Assembly (NCBI RefSeq): GCF_900169505.1
Contig: NZ_LT827021.1
Location: 682,001 to 746,000, forward strand
Source of the DNA: Arabiibacter massiliensis
GTDB lineage: Bacteria > Actinomycetota > Coriobacteriia > Coriobacteriales > Eggerthellaceae
Length of the DNA stretch: 64,000 nt
Reading direction: 5' to 3'
A program made the position numbers and the translations under genes. A model generated the notes under the pieces. That model did no database searches, was not told the DNA's origin, and saw only the letters and a program-made list of their open reading frames with translations. Below, in pieces: positions 34,881 through 43,923 of this stretch (its first letter is position 1; every line of letters starts with the position of its first letter).

Positions 34881-37800
34881 CTAGCCGCGCTTCCGCACCA
34901 GCACGAGCACGCCGGCGGCGAGGGCGGCCAAGGCCGCGGTGCCGCCGAGGGCGAGGCCGAGCGGGTCGCCGGTGGGCGCGAGCTTCTTGGCGTCGTCGCC
35001 GGTGGGCAGCGGCTTCGGCTCGGGCTTCGGCTGGGGCTCGGGGCCGGGCGCGCCCTCGATGGTGAACGTGGCCTTCGACGAGCCGTCGGCGAACGTCACG
35101 TCTAGCGTGTGCTCGCCCACGGCCAGGCCGGCCAGGTAGGCCGGGCGCAGCACGATGACCGTGCTGCCCTCGCTCGCGTCGTAGTCGCGGCCGGCCACGA
35201 CGGCGTTGCCGTCCACCTTCACCTCGAGGAGCTTGTCCAGCAGCGCGTCAATCCTGAAGCGCATGCCGTTCTCGCCGCCCGGCTTCCATGTGCCCTTGTC
35301 GCCCTCGACCACCGGGTAGACCACCGGCTTCGGGGCCTCCTTCGCGCTCACCACGGCCTCGTTGCTGGTAAGCGTCGTGGACTCCAAGCCCCCCTTGGCG
35401 GCCGTCACCTGGCAGCGGTACGTGTCGCTCGCACCCGCGGCGGGCGCGACGGCCGAATACGCCCGCGCGTTGCCGCCCACGTTCTCCCACGCGCCGCCCG
35501 CAAGGCGCTGCCACTGGTACGCCAGCGTGACGCCCGCTTCCCCGTCGAGGTCGGTCGTCACGGCCAGCTGCACCGCCGCGCCCGCATCCACCGAGCTCGA
35601 CTCCGGCGCCACAACCGCTGAGGTCAGCGGCACGAAGCCCTTGGTAGTGAATTCGGGGCCGTGCACGAGGTCGGACATCAGGCCGCCCTCGTACTTCGCC
35701 TTGACGCCCCACTCGTAGGCCGTCGCGGGCTCGAGGCCGCTCAGGGAGTACGACGTCTCGGCCGTGCTGCCGGCCACGGTCCACGAGCCGCTCCCCTTCA
35801 CGGAATAGCTCACTTCGTAGCCGATCGCGTTCGTGGCGGCCGTCCACGTCAGCGCGGCGCCGCTCGACGTGATGTCGCTTGCCGCAAGGTTCGAGGGCAG
35901 TCCCTCCAGGATGACGGTGCCGGGAGCGCTCTCCACGGACGCCGTCGCGAAGCCCTCCTTCGAGGCGGTCACCACGCAGCGCAGGGTCCTCGCGGGCGTG
36001 CGATCATCCACGGAAACGCTCAAGGAGGCGCCCGTCTCGCCGGCAACGTCGGCCCACGCCCCGTTGACCGACTCCTGCCACTGGTACGTCAGCGCGAAGG
36101 TGCCGTCCACCTCGGCGTTCGGCGCAACCGTCAGCACCACCGTCTTCCCTGCCTCGGCCACCGTCTCTGCCGGCGTCACCGTCGCGGACTTGAGCGGGCT
36201 CTCGGAAAGCGTGGCGAACCCAGCGCCGTCCACCCAGTCGGACGCGAGGCCCTCGCCAAAGGTCGCGCGCACCTGCCACTCGTAGGTGGTGCCGGGAGCC
36301 AGCGACGCAAGCGCGCACGTCAGGTCGGCGCCTTTGTACGCGTCGATCCACGCCTCGGCCCCCTTCGCCCGGTAGTGCGCCTCGTAGCCGGCCGCGTTCG
36401 TCGCAGCCGTCCACGAGAGAACGGCGCCCCCCGTGGTCGCATCGCTTGCCACCGGGTTCGCGGGCAGTCCCATCAATGCGATGGTACCCTCCGAGCTCTC
36501 CACGGTCTTGCTCTCGTAACCCGACCGCTCGGCAGTCACCTTGCAGCGGAAAGTCCTGCTGGGAGCGCTCTCGTTCACAGAAACGCTCAAGGAAGCGGCC
36601 GTCTCGCCGGCAACGTCGGCCCACGCCCCGTCAACCGACTCCTGCCACTGGTACGTCAGCGTGAAGCTGCCGTCTACCTCGGCGTTCGGCGCAACCGCGA
36701 GCGTGGTCGCGACGCCCTCCCCGGCCATCGTCTTGGCCGGCGTCACTGTCGCAGACGTGAGCGGGCTTTTAAGGGAGAGCGTTGTGAACGGCTCCCCCTT
36801 CTCCCAGTCGGACGCGGGGCCCTTGTCAAAGGTCGCGCGCACCTGCCACTCGTAGGTGGTGCCGGGCTCCAAAGGCTCGCACGTAAACGATGTGCCGGAA
36901 ACTTGCTTGGTGGAGGGCGACCCGCCCTGCTGCCCGTAGCTCACCTCGTAGCCGGTCGCGTTCGGGGCGGCCGTCCACGAAAGCACGGCGCTGTCCGTGC
37001 CGATGTCCGCCACCTTCAGGTCCGTAGGCTTGGGCAGCGCCTTGATGGTCACCGTGGCAGTGGCCGTAGCGCCGGCGTAGGACACGCCGTCCACCGTCTT
37101 TGCAGGCAGCGTGGCGGTCACGTCCCACGTGCCCGGCATTTTGGGAAGGCCGCCTATCCAGTTATCCTGGGTGCCCGCCTCGCGGAAGGTGAACTTCACG
37201 TCTGCCTTCGCGTCCGTCGCGCCGTACGAGGCCGCCTCCAGCACATCGCCCGTCGCGAGCTCGCTGCCGGTGTAGAACTTCTCCACGTTCTGCTTGAGCG
37301 TGAGCGTAGAGGACTTGGCGACGTAGAACGGGTACACGTCCTTATCGGAGGCCTTGTTCGCGCATACCTTGAAACCCTCCTGCGGCGTGATGCCGTACAC
37401 CGTATTCGCGCTCTCGTCGCCCGCGCCGAAGTACCCGCCGGTGATCTCCGTGCCAACGGGGAAAGCCGGCGTGCCGGCAACCTCGAAGTAGCCCTTCCGA
37501 ATGACGATGCCCGGAGCCGTACCACCCGAGCCCGCGCCGATGGCCGCCGCGCCCGCGCCGCCGGTCACCTTGAATTTGAGCTTGCCTTCGCCAAGCTTCA
37601 TATCCGTCGCACTGCCGCCTGTGGCACCGCCGATGCCCGCGCAGCCCGCCGCACCCGTCACCTCGACGGCTTTGTCGATCTCGGTATCATCGGACAGGAT
37701 GAGATTTCCAGCGTCCTTGCGGCCGTCGCCATCGGCTCCGCCGATGCCCGCGCCGCCGCCTGTGGATTTTATCTCGATCGCGTGGTAGTTGTCGACGACC

Positions 37801-39074
37801 TTAAGCTCGAGAGGGTTCGTGCCATGCTCGATGCCGGCCCCATTGGACGACTTGAGGAAAATAGTACCTATATCGGGAATCAAGGCCAGGTTGAGCGCGC
37901 CGCTCACCACGCGCAAGGCCGATCCGGTATCGGTGTTGATGTTGATGTCACCGAGTGTGATGTTCGCGGTCGTTCCCTCGCCGCAAGCCACCTCGATGCG
38001 GGCTTTCACCGAGTCCATAGTGTTCGACTTCGTGGTGCTCCACTTGCCCGAGATGGTCAGCGGCGTAGCGGTTTTGACGGTGAGCACGCTGTTGTCGGAC
38101 GACCAGCTCCAATCCGTGCCTTCAACGCCGCCTTTTACCACAAGGTCACGGTCGGCCCTGCTGATCAACCAATTCGAGGCGCTGCTACCGAACGCCGTCG
38201 CCTTCCACGCCTCGAACTCGGAGACCTTACCGCTTTCGCAGATCAGTATGCCCTCAGAGCTTGCGCCGAAGGCCTCCTGACCTATCGTCGGCGGCGCGCC
38301 CAGGAAGGTCAGCTGGGTGAGCGAGTGGGGCCTGCCGTCCGAGTACGTTATGTCGAACGCGTGGGGCCCGATGGACGTCACCCCGGCGGGAAAGCACATC
38401 CGCTCCAAGCCCGTGCAGCCTTGGAAGGCGCCTTCGGGAACGCTCGTCACGCCATCGGGTAGACGGATTATATCGAGACTCGTGCACCCCTTGAACGCAT
38501 ACTCCCCGATGTTCTTCACGCTGTCAGGCACTTTGCTCGAAGAGAAGGCCTTACAGCCGGAGAACGCGTACTTCCCGATGGTTTCGACATGGTTGCCGAA
38601 CCAGACGAAGTACAGTTTCGAGCAGTTCTGGAAGGCGTAGTTGCCGATGGTCGTGGGATGCGCGTCTTGAAAGGAGAAGCTTACCTCTATGAGTCTGGAG
38701 GGTACGGACGTGCTCCCGGAGGAGGTGAAGCCGACGCTTGCGATATTGGGCATGTTCGTGAAATAGAGGTCTTCGAGGGCGGCCCACTCGCTGTCTGCCG
38801 TGAAGCAGGTGCGGAGGGCCTCCCAGTTGCCGTCGGTTATGTCGGTCGCGGTTCCGGAGACATTGATGCGAGTGACGGTAGCTTTGTCCGGCGCGCCTGG
38901 CGCTGCAAGAGCGGCGTCGATGGCAGTGGTCATCGCACCTTCCGTATCGGCGTCGAACGTGACCGTGAGCTCCACGACGTCAGCCAACGCCGTCGCCGGC
39001 AAGAGCGCGCACAGGAGCACCGCTCCCGCTACGACCGTCCAGAACCCCAGCAGCAACCGTTTCGCCATCGCCAT
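34881..39074 (-). CDS. Large surface protein: BspA-like LRR, Ig/FN3 repeats, sortase-type tail
   Basis: A 1397-residue secreted protein. Residues 1-31 are a signal peptide (FWTVVAGAVLLCALLPATALA). Residues about 110-280 are BspA-type leucine-rich repeats (IGNYAFQNCSKL, IGKYAFSGCKAF, IGEYAFKGCTSL, VPEGAFQGCTGL). A glycine-rich, beta-helix-like region follows (about 300-560). Then come alternating fibronectin III-like (LSWTAATNAAGYE) and Ig-like (LTYQWQESVDGAWADVAGE) modules, in two or three units of about 189 residues. The C-terminus has LAPTGD, a hydrophobic helix and RKRG, a variant cell-wall sorting signal. Probably an adhesin or host-interaction protein. It lies between two pairs of DUF4143 genes. 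Confidence 0.87.
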   Translation of the reverse strand: MAMAKRLLLGFWTVVAGAVLLCALLPATALADVVELTVTFDADTEGAMTTAIDAALAAPGAPDKATVTRINVSGTATDITDGNWEALRTCFTADSEWAALEDLYFTNMPNIASVGFTSSGSTSVPSRLIEVSFSFQDAHPTTIGNYAFQNCSKLYFVWFGNHVETIGKYAFSGCKAFSSSKVPDSVKNIGEYAFKGCTSLDIIRLPDGVTSVPEGAFQGCTGLERMCFPAGVTSIGPHAFDITYSDGRPHSLTQLTFLGAPPTIGQEAFGASSEGILICESGKVSEFEAWKATAFGSSASNWLISRADRDLVVKGGVEGTDWSWSSDNSVLTVKTATPLTISGKWSTTKSNTMDSVKARIEVACGEGTTANITLGDININTDTGSALRVVSGALNLALIPDIGTIFLKSSNGAGIEHGTNPLELKVVDNYHAIEIKSTGGGAGIGGADGDGRKDAGNLILSDDTEIDKAVEVTGAAGCAGIGGATGGSATDMKLGEGKLKFKVTGGAGAAAIGAGSGGTAPGIVIRKGYFEVAGTPAFPVGTEITGGYFGAGDESANTVYGITPQEGFKVCANKASDKDVYPFYVAKSSTLTLKQNVEKFYTGSELATGDVLEAASYGATDAKADVKFTFREAGTQDNWIGGLPKMPGTWDVTATLPAKTVDGVSYAGATATATVTIKALPKPTDLKVADIGTDSAVLSWTAAPNATGYEVSYGQQGGSPSTKQVSGTSFTCEPLEPGTTYEWQVRATFDKGPASDWEKGEPFTTLSLKSPLTSATVTPAKTMAGEGVATTLAVAPNAEVDGSFTLTYQWQESVDGAWADVAGETAASLSVSVNESAPSRTFRCKVTAERSGYESKTVESSEGTIALMGLPANPVASDATTGGAVLSWTAATNAAGYEAHYRAKGAEAWIDAYKGADLTCALASLAPGTTYEWQVRATFGEGLASDWVDGAGFATLSESPLKSATVTPAETVAEAGKTVVLTVAPNAEVDGTFALTYQWQESVNGAWADVAGETGASLSVSVDDRTPARTLRCVVTASKEGFATASVESAPGTVILEGLPSNLAASDITSSGAALTWTAATNAIGYEVSYSVKGSGSWTVAGSTAETSYSLSGLEPATAYEWGVKAKYEGGLMSDLVHGPEFTTKGFVPLTSAVVAPESSSVDAGAAVQLAVTTDLDGEAGVTLAYQWQRLAGGAWENVGGNARAYSAVAPAAGASDTYRCQVTAAKGGLESTTLTSNEAVVSAKEAPKPVVYPVVEGDKGTWKPGGENGMRFRIDALLDKLLEVKVDGNAVVAGRDYDASEGSTVIVLRPAYLAGLAVGEHTLDVTFADGSSKATFTIEGAPGPEPQPKPEPKPLPTGDDAKKLAPTGDPLGLALGGTAALAALAAGVLVLVRKRG
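36000..36720. repeat. Internal duplication in the surface-protein gene
   Basis: A stretch of about 130 bases from near 36013 recurs almost unchanged from near 36580, and the FN3-coding stretch near 36271 recurs near 36841. The period is about 567-570 bases (189-190 codons). This is one Ig-plus-FN3 module copied in tandem and can support recombination that changes protein length. Confidence 0.75.
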
Positions 39075-39237
39075 GCGAACCCTCTTTCGCCCGTGCCGCC
39101 CGCGCGGCCTCTCTGCACACTTTGGCGATATTTTCCCAAAGGCGCCCCCGCCCGTGGGCGTTTGCGCAGCATCGGTGCCGTTTTGCGCAAGATTGGATTG
39201 AGGGTTCCACCGGCGAGCGGCAGTGGGAAAAGGGCGA

Positions 39238-39300
39238 CGCGCCTAGCGGCGCGCTCTTTTGGAAGGATCCTTCGACTCGCTTCACTCGCTCAGACGCGCA
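39238..39300. repeat. REP-like repeat
   Basis: GGCGCGCTCTTTTGGAAGG, GATCCTTCGACTCGC and CTCGCTCAG: a partial member of the dispersed REP family, upstream of the surface-protein gene. The remainder of 39075-39447 turns AT-rich after 39340 and holds the likely promoter of the next plus-strand gene. Confidence 0.6.
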
Positions 39301-39447
39301 TGATGCAGACCGCCTGACTGCCTGACCGCCAGGTTTCAAAGTCCCAAATTGATTCATTCCATACGATAAAGTAAAATCGTTACATTCTCTAAAATTAACG
39401 ATGCGAATTAATCATATATATCTATTGTCACCTGAAGGGAAGATATT

Positions 39448-40719
39448 TTGGACACATATCTACCAAGGATCATCGACGAGACGTTGCGGAATAAGATGTC
39501 GTATATGGGCGCGGTCGAAGTGCAAGGCCCAAAATGGTGCGGCAAGACGGAAACGGCGAAGCAGATAGCCGAAAGCACCCTTTTCCTGCAAGATCCCGAC
39601 ACGTACGAGCGCAACATGGCTGCGGCAGAAACCATGCCGTCACTTCTTCTGAGAGGTGAAAAACCTCGACTCATCGACGAATGGCAGGAGGCTCCCCAAC
39701 TATGGGACGCCGTGCGTTTCTCCATAGACCAAAATGGCGAGGCAGGCCAGTTCATATTGACAGGCTCGGCGGTTCCGAGCAAGAAAAAGCCCCGGCACAC
39801 GGGAACCGGACGCTTCGGTTTTCTACGAATGCGTCCTATGAGCTTGTTTGAGTCGAAGGAATCGACAGGAGAAGTATCGCTCTCCTCGTTATTCGGCGGC
39901 GCGGAAGCTGCAGGGGTTTCCCGCATGTCGCTCGAAGATACGGCCTACGCCACCGCCCGAGGCGGATGGCCTCGAGCGGTCGTTCTGGGGCGCGAGGGTA
40001 GGCGACGGGAGTCCCTCTCGATTGTGAAAGAATATGTGAGCGCGGTCTGCGATAAGGATATCAGCAGGGTTGATGATGTGAGCCGCAATCCCGACAAAGC
40101 ACGGATGCTGCTCAGAGCCTATGCGCGGAGCAGCGCCGCTCAGGTGCCGAACGCGACGCTTCAACAAGACATGGAGAAATCCGGACAGGAGCTGTCCGCA
40201 CCAACATTGGCTGAATATCTAGGCGCGTTGAAGCAAATATTCGTGACGGATGAGCTGCACGCCTGGTCCCCGAAGCTGCGATCCAAATCGGCCATACGAA
40301 CCTCGCCGACGCGTCATTTCGTCGACCCATCGATAGCTGTCGCCGCTTTGGGCGCTTCTCCCGACTCTCTTTTGGACGACATCCCCACCTTTGGACTTGT
40401 CTTCGAATCGCTTTGCGCACGTGACTTGCGTATATATGTCGAACGCTTAGGCGGAGCCGCATACCACTACCGCGACAACACCGGTTTGGAAGTCGATCTT
40501 ATCCTCGTCCTTGACACCGGCGATTGGGCAGCCGTCGAAATCAAGCTGGGAGACGCCCGCGTCGAAGATGGGGCGAGATCTTTGCAGGCATTCGCCTCCA
40601 GGGTTGACCAGGAGCATATGCGGCCGCCTGCGTTTCTCGCTGTCGTGACGGCGGGAACCTATGCCTACACTCGCGATGACGGCGTGCACGTCATTGCGAT
40701 CGGCTGCATGAAACCCTAG
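39448..40719 (+). CDS. AAA ATPase with DUF4143 domain (island copy C)
   Basis: A 423-residue protein starting at TTG 39448 behind GAAGGGA. It begins DTYLPRIIDETLRN, typical of another DUF4143 subgroup. The P-loop is GPKWCGKTETAKQ, and the Walker B-like sequence is RLIDEWQEAP. A middle block reads FILTGSAVP. The C-terminus has GLEVDLILVLDTGDWAAVEIKLGD, again the nuclease-like D...ExK order. It is more diverged than copies A and B. Upstream DNA is very AT-rich. GC is lower than in the chromosome around the island. Confidence 0.87.
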   Translation: MDTYLPRIIDETLRNKMSYMGAVEVQGPKWCGKTETAKQIAESTLFLQDPDTYERNMAAAETMPSLLLRGEKPRLIDEWQEAPQLWDAVRFSIDQNGEAGQFILTGSAVPSKKKPRHTGTGRFGFLRMRPMSLFESKESTGEVSLSSLFGGAEAAGVSRMSLEDTAYATARGGWPRAVVLGREGRRRESLSIVKEYVSAVCDKDISRVDDVSRNPDKARMLLRAYARSSAAQVPNATLQQDMEKSGQELSAPTLAEYLGALKQIFVTDELHAWSPKLRSKSAIRTSPTRHFVDPSIAVAALGASPDSLLDDIPTFGLVFESLCARDLRIYVERLGGAAYHYRDNTGLEVDLILVLDTGDWAAVEIKLGDARVEDGARSLQAFASRVDQEHMRPPAFLAVVTAGTYAYTRDDGVHVIAIGCMKP

Positions 40720-40774
40720 CCCGAGGCTCATTTTATGGCTTTTCCCCGTTGACGCCGATCTCCATATGCTTGGC

Positions 40775-40830
40775 GCCGCACGGAATCCTTCGACTACGCG
40801 GCGAAGCCGCTCCGCCGTCTTCCTGCATGG
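40775..40830. repeat. Partial REP-like repeat between convergent DUF4143 genes
   Basis: GAATCCTTCGACTACGCGGC and GAAGCCGCTCCGCCG form a small hairpin of the REP family. It separates the convergent 3' ends of copies C and D and may act as a terminator. Confidence 0.5.
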
Positions 40831-40858
40831 TGGTGTCCCGAGCGGGCCGCTTCCGCCT

Positions 40859-42172
40859 TCATCGCGCCGCGAATTCCCCTATGGTGTAAAGCGGCAAGTC
40901 GTACACCACGCCGTCGTGACGCGGAGGCAGCGTCGAAAACCGGTACGCGCTCTCGAAGCCGAAGCGGTTTATCGAGGCCTTGAGACTTTTTGCTTTCAGA
41001 TTCCGACCCGCCTTCACTTCAAGGGGAGCGACGCACCCGTTATGCTGCAGGACGAAATCGAGTTCGGATGTCGCGTTTTTTGCCGCCCAATAGTACGGCA
41101 CCTTGCCGGTGGCGAGCAGCTCCTGGCAGGCGAACTGCTCGGCGAGGGCCCCTTTCGCTGCGTTGAACACGGCGTCTCCCTCCAAAACGATTTCCGGCTC
41201 GATGCCGCCCATCGTCCTTAAAAGACCGACATCGCAGAGGTAGAGCTTGAACGCAGATAGGTCCTCATGCATTTTGAGCGGGTAGCGGGGGGTGCTCACG
41301 CGAGGCACTTTGAGTACGAGCGACGTGTCGACGAGCCACTGTATCGCAAGCTCGAAGTCGCGTCTCCTGCCGCCTTGCTTGACCAGACCGTAGACGAACT
41401 TCTTGTTCTCCTTCGCCAACTGCGAGGGAATCGAGTCCCATACCTGATTGAGGCGCAGGGTCAAGCCGCGAGGCGCCGACGACTCATGCTTCGAGAAATC
41501 GTCACGATAGCTCTCGACGATCTGCTTTTGAACGGAAGTGATCGCTTTGAAATCCACCCCGGGATACGTTTCCACGAACGTTTTGACCGCCTCCGGCATG
41601 CCGCCGACCACGAAGAAGTACTTCAACTCCTCCATGAGGCGATTGTGAAACAGGGTCATCATATCGGGATCCATGTTCGCCACGACGTCGGCGAGCCCCT
41701 GCTCGCCTCGTGCCATGAGAAACTCGCGAAAGCAAAACGGGTAAAGGCGCGCTGCTTCCACTTTTCCCACGGGAAAAGACGTGCCGGGGTGGAGGGCGAT
41801 ACCCAAAGACGACCCCGTGGCGATCACCGCGTACTCGGGAGCTTCCTCGTAAAAGTATTTGAGGGCGGTGAGCGCCCGGGGAACTTCCTGCACTTCGTCG
41901 AGCACGATAAGCGTCGTGCCGGATTCGATAGCGACGCCCGATTCCAGGGAAAGGGCTGGGATGAGGCGCTGCGGTTTGATGTCGCCGGAGAACAGCTGCT
42001 CCATCCTCTCGTTGTTCTGAAGGGATATGTAGGCCGTCCTGTCAAAGCTGCTCTTGCCGAACTCCCTGACCAGCCACGTCTTGCCAACCTGCCTGGCCCC
42101 TTCGAGCACCAACGGCTTGCGGTTCTTCCTGTCCTTCCACTCGGCAAGGAACCGCATGAACAAACGATCCAT
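40859..42172 (-). CDS. AAA ATPase with DUF4143 domain (island copy D)
   Basis: A 437-residue protein. Walker A is GARQVGKTWLVREFG, close to copy A, and Walker B LIVLDEVQE. It continues with AVIATGSSLG, FFVVGGMPEAV and the C-terminal SELDFVLQHNGCVAPLEVKAGRN. ATG at 42170-42172 has GGGAGGAAT immediately upstream. It is convergent with copy C. An imperfect inverted repeat at 42217-42243 and a TATAAT hexamer at 42261-42256 lie upstream and may control it. Confidence 0.88.
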   Translation of the reverse strand: MDRLFMRFLAEWKDRKNRKPLVLEGARQVGKTWLVREFGKSSFDRTAYISLQNNERMEQLFSGDIKPQRLIPALSLESGVAIESGTTLIVLDEVQEVPRALTALKYFYEEAPEYAVIATGSSLGIALHPGTSFPVGKVEAARLYPFCFREFLMARGEQGLADVVANMDPDMMTLFHNRLMEELKYFFVVGGMPEAVKTFVETYPGVDFKAITSVQKQIVESYRDDFSKHESSAPRGLTLRLNQVWDSIPSQLAKENKKFVYGLVKQGGRRRDFELAIQWLVDTSLVLKVPRVSTPRYPLKMHEDLSAFKLYLCDVGLLRTMGGIEPEIVLEGDAVFNAAKGALAEQFACQELLATGKVPYYWAAKNATSELDFVLQHNGCVAPLEVKAGRNLKAKSLKASINRFGFESAYRFSTLPPRHDGVVYDLPLYTIGEFAAR

Positions 42173-42216
42173 ATTCCTCCCATCGATTAGTCGCCCTACT
42201 GTTCCCTGCAACAAGA

Positions 42217-42261
42217 TATCATATTTTCAGAGGGAAAATGATACGATCAGAACACATTATA
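42217..42261 (-). promoter_or_regulatory. Candidate promoter and operator of DUF4143 copy D
   Basis: TATAAT on the minus strand at 42261-42256 is a consensus -10 without a clear -35. An imperfect palindrome (TATCAT, TTTC / GAAA, ATGATA) spans 42217-42243 downstream of it, where a bound repressor would block transcription. Confidence 0.4.
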
Positions 42262-43131
42262 TAAGGGAATATTGCCCATTACTCGCACTTTTTCTGAAGA
42301 GAAAATATCTGAAGTTGCACTAGTCAATGCACTAGTCTGCACGAATCCGTGCGCTTCAAATGGCAATCAACCCACATCGCTTGTAGGGTGTATTCTCCAT
42401 TACGAGAAAGGTGTATTTTCCGTAACGGAAAGGGTGTAAAACACCGAACCGACGGGGTGTACGTCATCCTCGCCGCCACGCTCGCACCGTGAGAACAGAG
42501 GCAAGAGCGCCAATGCACATAAGACGAGCGTGCGCTTGGGCCATCAAAGCGCCTTTCTACTAATTGTTTGCGATGCCGATGCATTTTACACCATAGTGAC
42601 GATACAAAATGCACGGCACGGGACCGGCAGGGCCGGCGCGCAATGCGCACAAAACCGCGTTGGAAGCGTACCTTGCGGCGCGCTGTTTTTAGGAGAATCC
42701 TCGACTACGCGCAGAATGGCGATTTGCGGGCGGTTTCATGCTCCGTTTCATATGACTTGCAGCATCATGGACAGAATCGAAGGCTATAGGAACGCCTTCG
42801 CGCGGCCGATTCGTCTCAGATATTCGCGACCTGGGGTTTCTTGCATTCGGACAGGAGAAACACCCCTCTGGCCCATCCCCTCGTTCCCACAGCCTTCATT
42901 TTTGTCCAGCAACACCTCGATGCAGGGCCATCAGCTGCCCAAGCGGTGCACGGAATCGGCGCTATTTTGCGCGGAATCGACGGGTGCGAACGGTGCGGAC
43001 GGGGGCGCAGGGACACTACAATGGTGTGCAGAAGGTGTACTGCGCGGAAGATGCTGCGCAGAACCGGCGCGGTTATGCGAAAATCGGAAGATGCCCGCGC
43101 GGCGACCCCGCACCCACCGAAGGAGGAGGCC
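42247..43131. other. Non-coding tail of the island
   Basis: Apart from the 23-base repeats, this stretch of about 880 bases holds a direct repeat TGCACTAGT near 42334 and 42346. TGCATTTT and AAAATGCA form inverted ends around 42580-42613. A REP fragment lies at about 42664-42720. Longer frames here are REP or shadow translations. I see no convincing gene. AGGAGGAGG at the right end is the ribosome site of the LytTR regulator. Confidence 0.5.
42387..42446. repeat. Tandem 23-base repeats with palindromic cores
   Basis: GGTGTA starts at 42387, 42410 and 42433, exactly 23 bases apart. The first two units each contain an inverted repeat, the second being TTTTCCGTAACGGAAA; the third is GGTGTAAAACACC, itself a palindrome. 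This looks like an operator array. No gene starts close by. Confidence 0.65.
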
Positions 43132-43923
43132 ATGCCCAGCATCGCGCTTTGCGACGACGACCCCCGCGACCTCGAGCGCATCGCCGAGGCCGTCCGCGCC
43201 TGCCGCCCGGAAGGCGACGACGCGCTCATCGTCTCCCCGTTCGACTCCCCCCTCGCGCTGCTCGACCGCGTCGAGCGCCAAGGGCCGTTCGACGTGTATC
43301 TCCTCGACATCATCATGCCCGAGGCGCCCCTTCAGGGCATCGAGGCCGCGCGCCGCATCCGCGCGCTCGACGAGGACGCCTGCATCGTGTTCCTCACGGT
43401 GTCGCCCGAGTTCGCGCTGGACGCCTACGCGGCCCACCCCTTCGACTACCTGCTGAAGCCCGTCGACCCCATGCGGCTGTCCGACCTGCTGGAGAAGGCG
43501 CTCGCGCACAAAAAGCGGCGCTCGGCCTGCCCCACCATCGTGGCCAAGACGGCGTCGGGGCTCGTGCGCCTCTCCCTCGACGACATCGTGTTCGCCGAGA
43601 CGGCGAAGCGCGCCGTGCGCTATCACCTGCGCGACGGCTCCACGGTGCTCACGCTCACCATCCGCACGTCGTTTAAGGACGCCATGGCGCCGCTTGTGGA
43701 GAGCGGACGGTTCGCCGCCACCTCGTCGTCGCATGTGGTGAGCCTCGGGCGCGTCGAGGCGATGGGCAAGACGACGCTGCGCCTGGAGGACGGCACCACG
43801 CTGCCCCTCACGCGCCTGCGGGCCGAGGCGGCGCGGCGGGCGTGGCTCGAGCAGTGGCTGCCGCGCGAGGATGCGGACGGCCGGGAAGGGGCCGGCGCCG
43901 AGGACGGCGACGGCGCGGCATGA
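43132..43923 (+). CDS. LytTR-family response regulator
   Basis: A 263-residue regulator. The receiver domain (1-120) has CDDDP acidic residues, the phospho-acceptor in YLLDIIMPE and the KPVD lysine. Residues about 140-240 form a LytTR DNA-binding domain (VRLSLDDIVFAETAKRAVRYH; GRFAATSSSHVVSLGRVEAM). The tail is Asp/Gly/Ala-rich. The ATG at 43132 has AGGAGGAGG upstream; longer upstream readings run through non-coding sequence. Its stop overlaps the start of the kinase gene (ATGA). LytTR regulators often control surface, peptide-sensing or virulence genes; the target here is unknown. Confidence 0.92.
   Translation: MPSIALCDDDPRDLERIAEAVRACRPEGDDALIVSPFDSPLALLDRVERQGPFDVYLLDIIMPEAPLQGIEAARRIRALDEDACIVFLTVSPEFALDAYAAHPFDYLLKPVDPMRLSDLLEKALAHKKRRSACPTIVAKTASGLVRLSLDDIVFAETAKRAVRYHLRDGSTVLTLTIRTSFKDAMAPLVESGRFAATSSSHVVSLGRVEAMGKTTLRLEDGTTLPLTRLRAEAARRAWLEQWLPREDADGREGAGAEDGDGAA

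Noticed and set aside
42324..42650. A 108-codon minus-strand ORF in the island tail
   Set aside because: It reads through the 23-base repeats and non-coding DNA, has no ribosome site and no recognisable motif.
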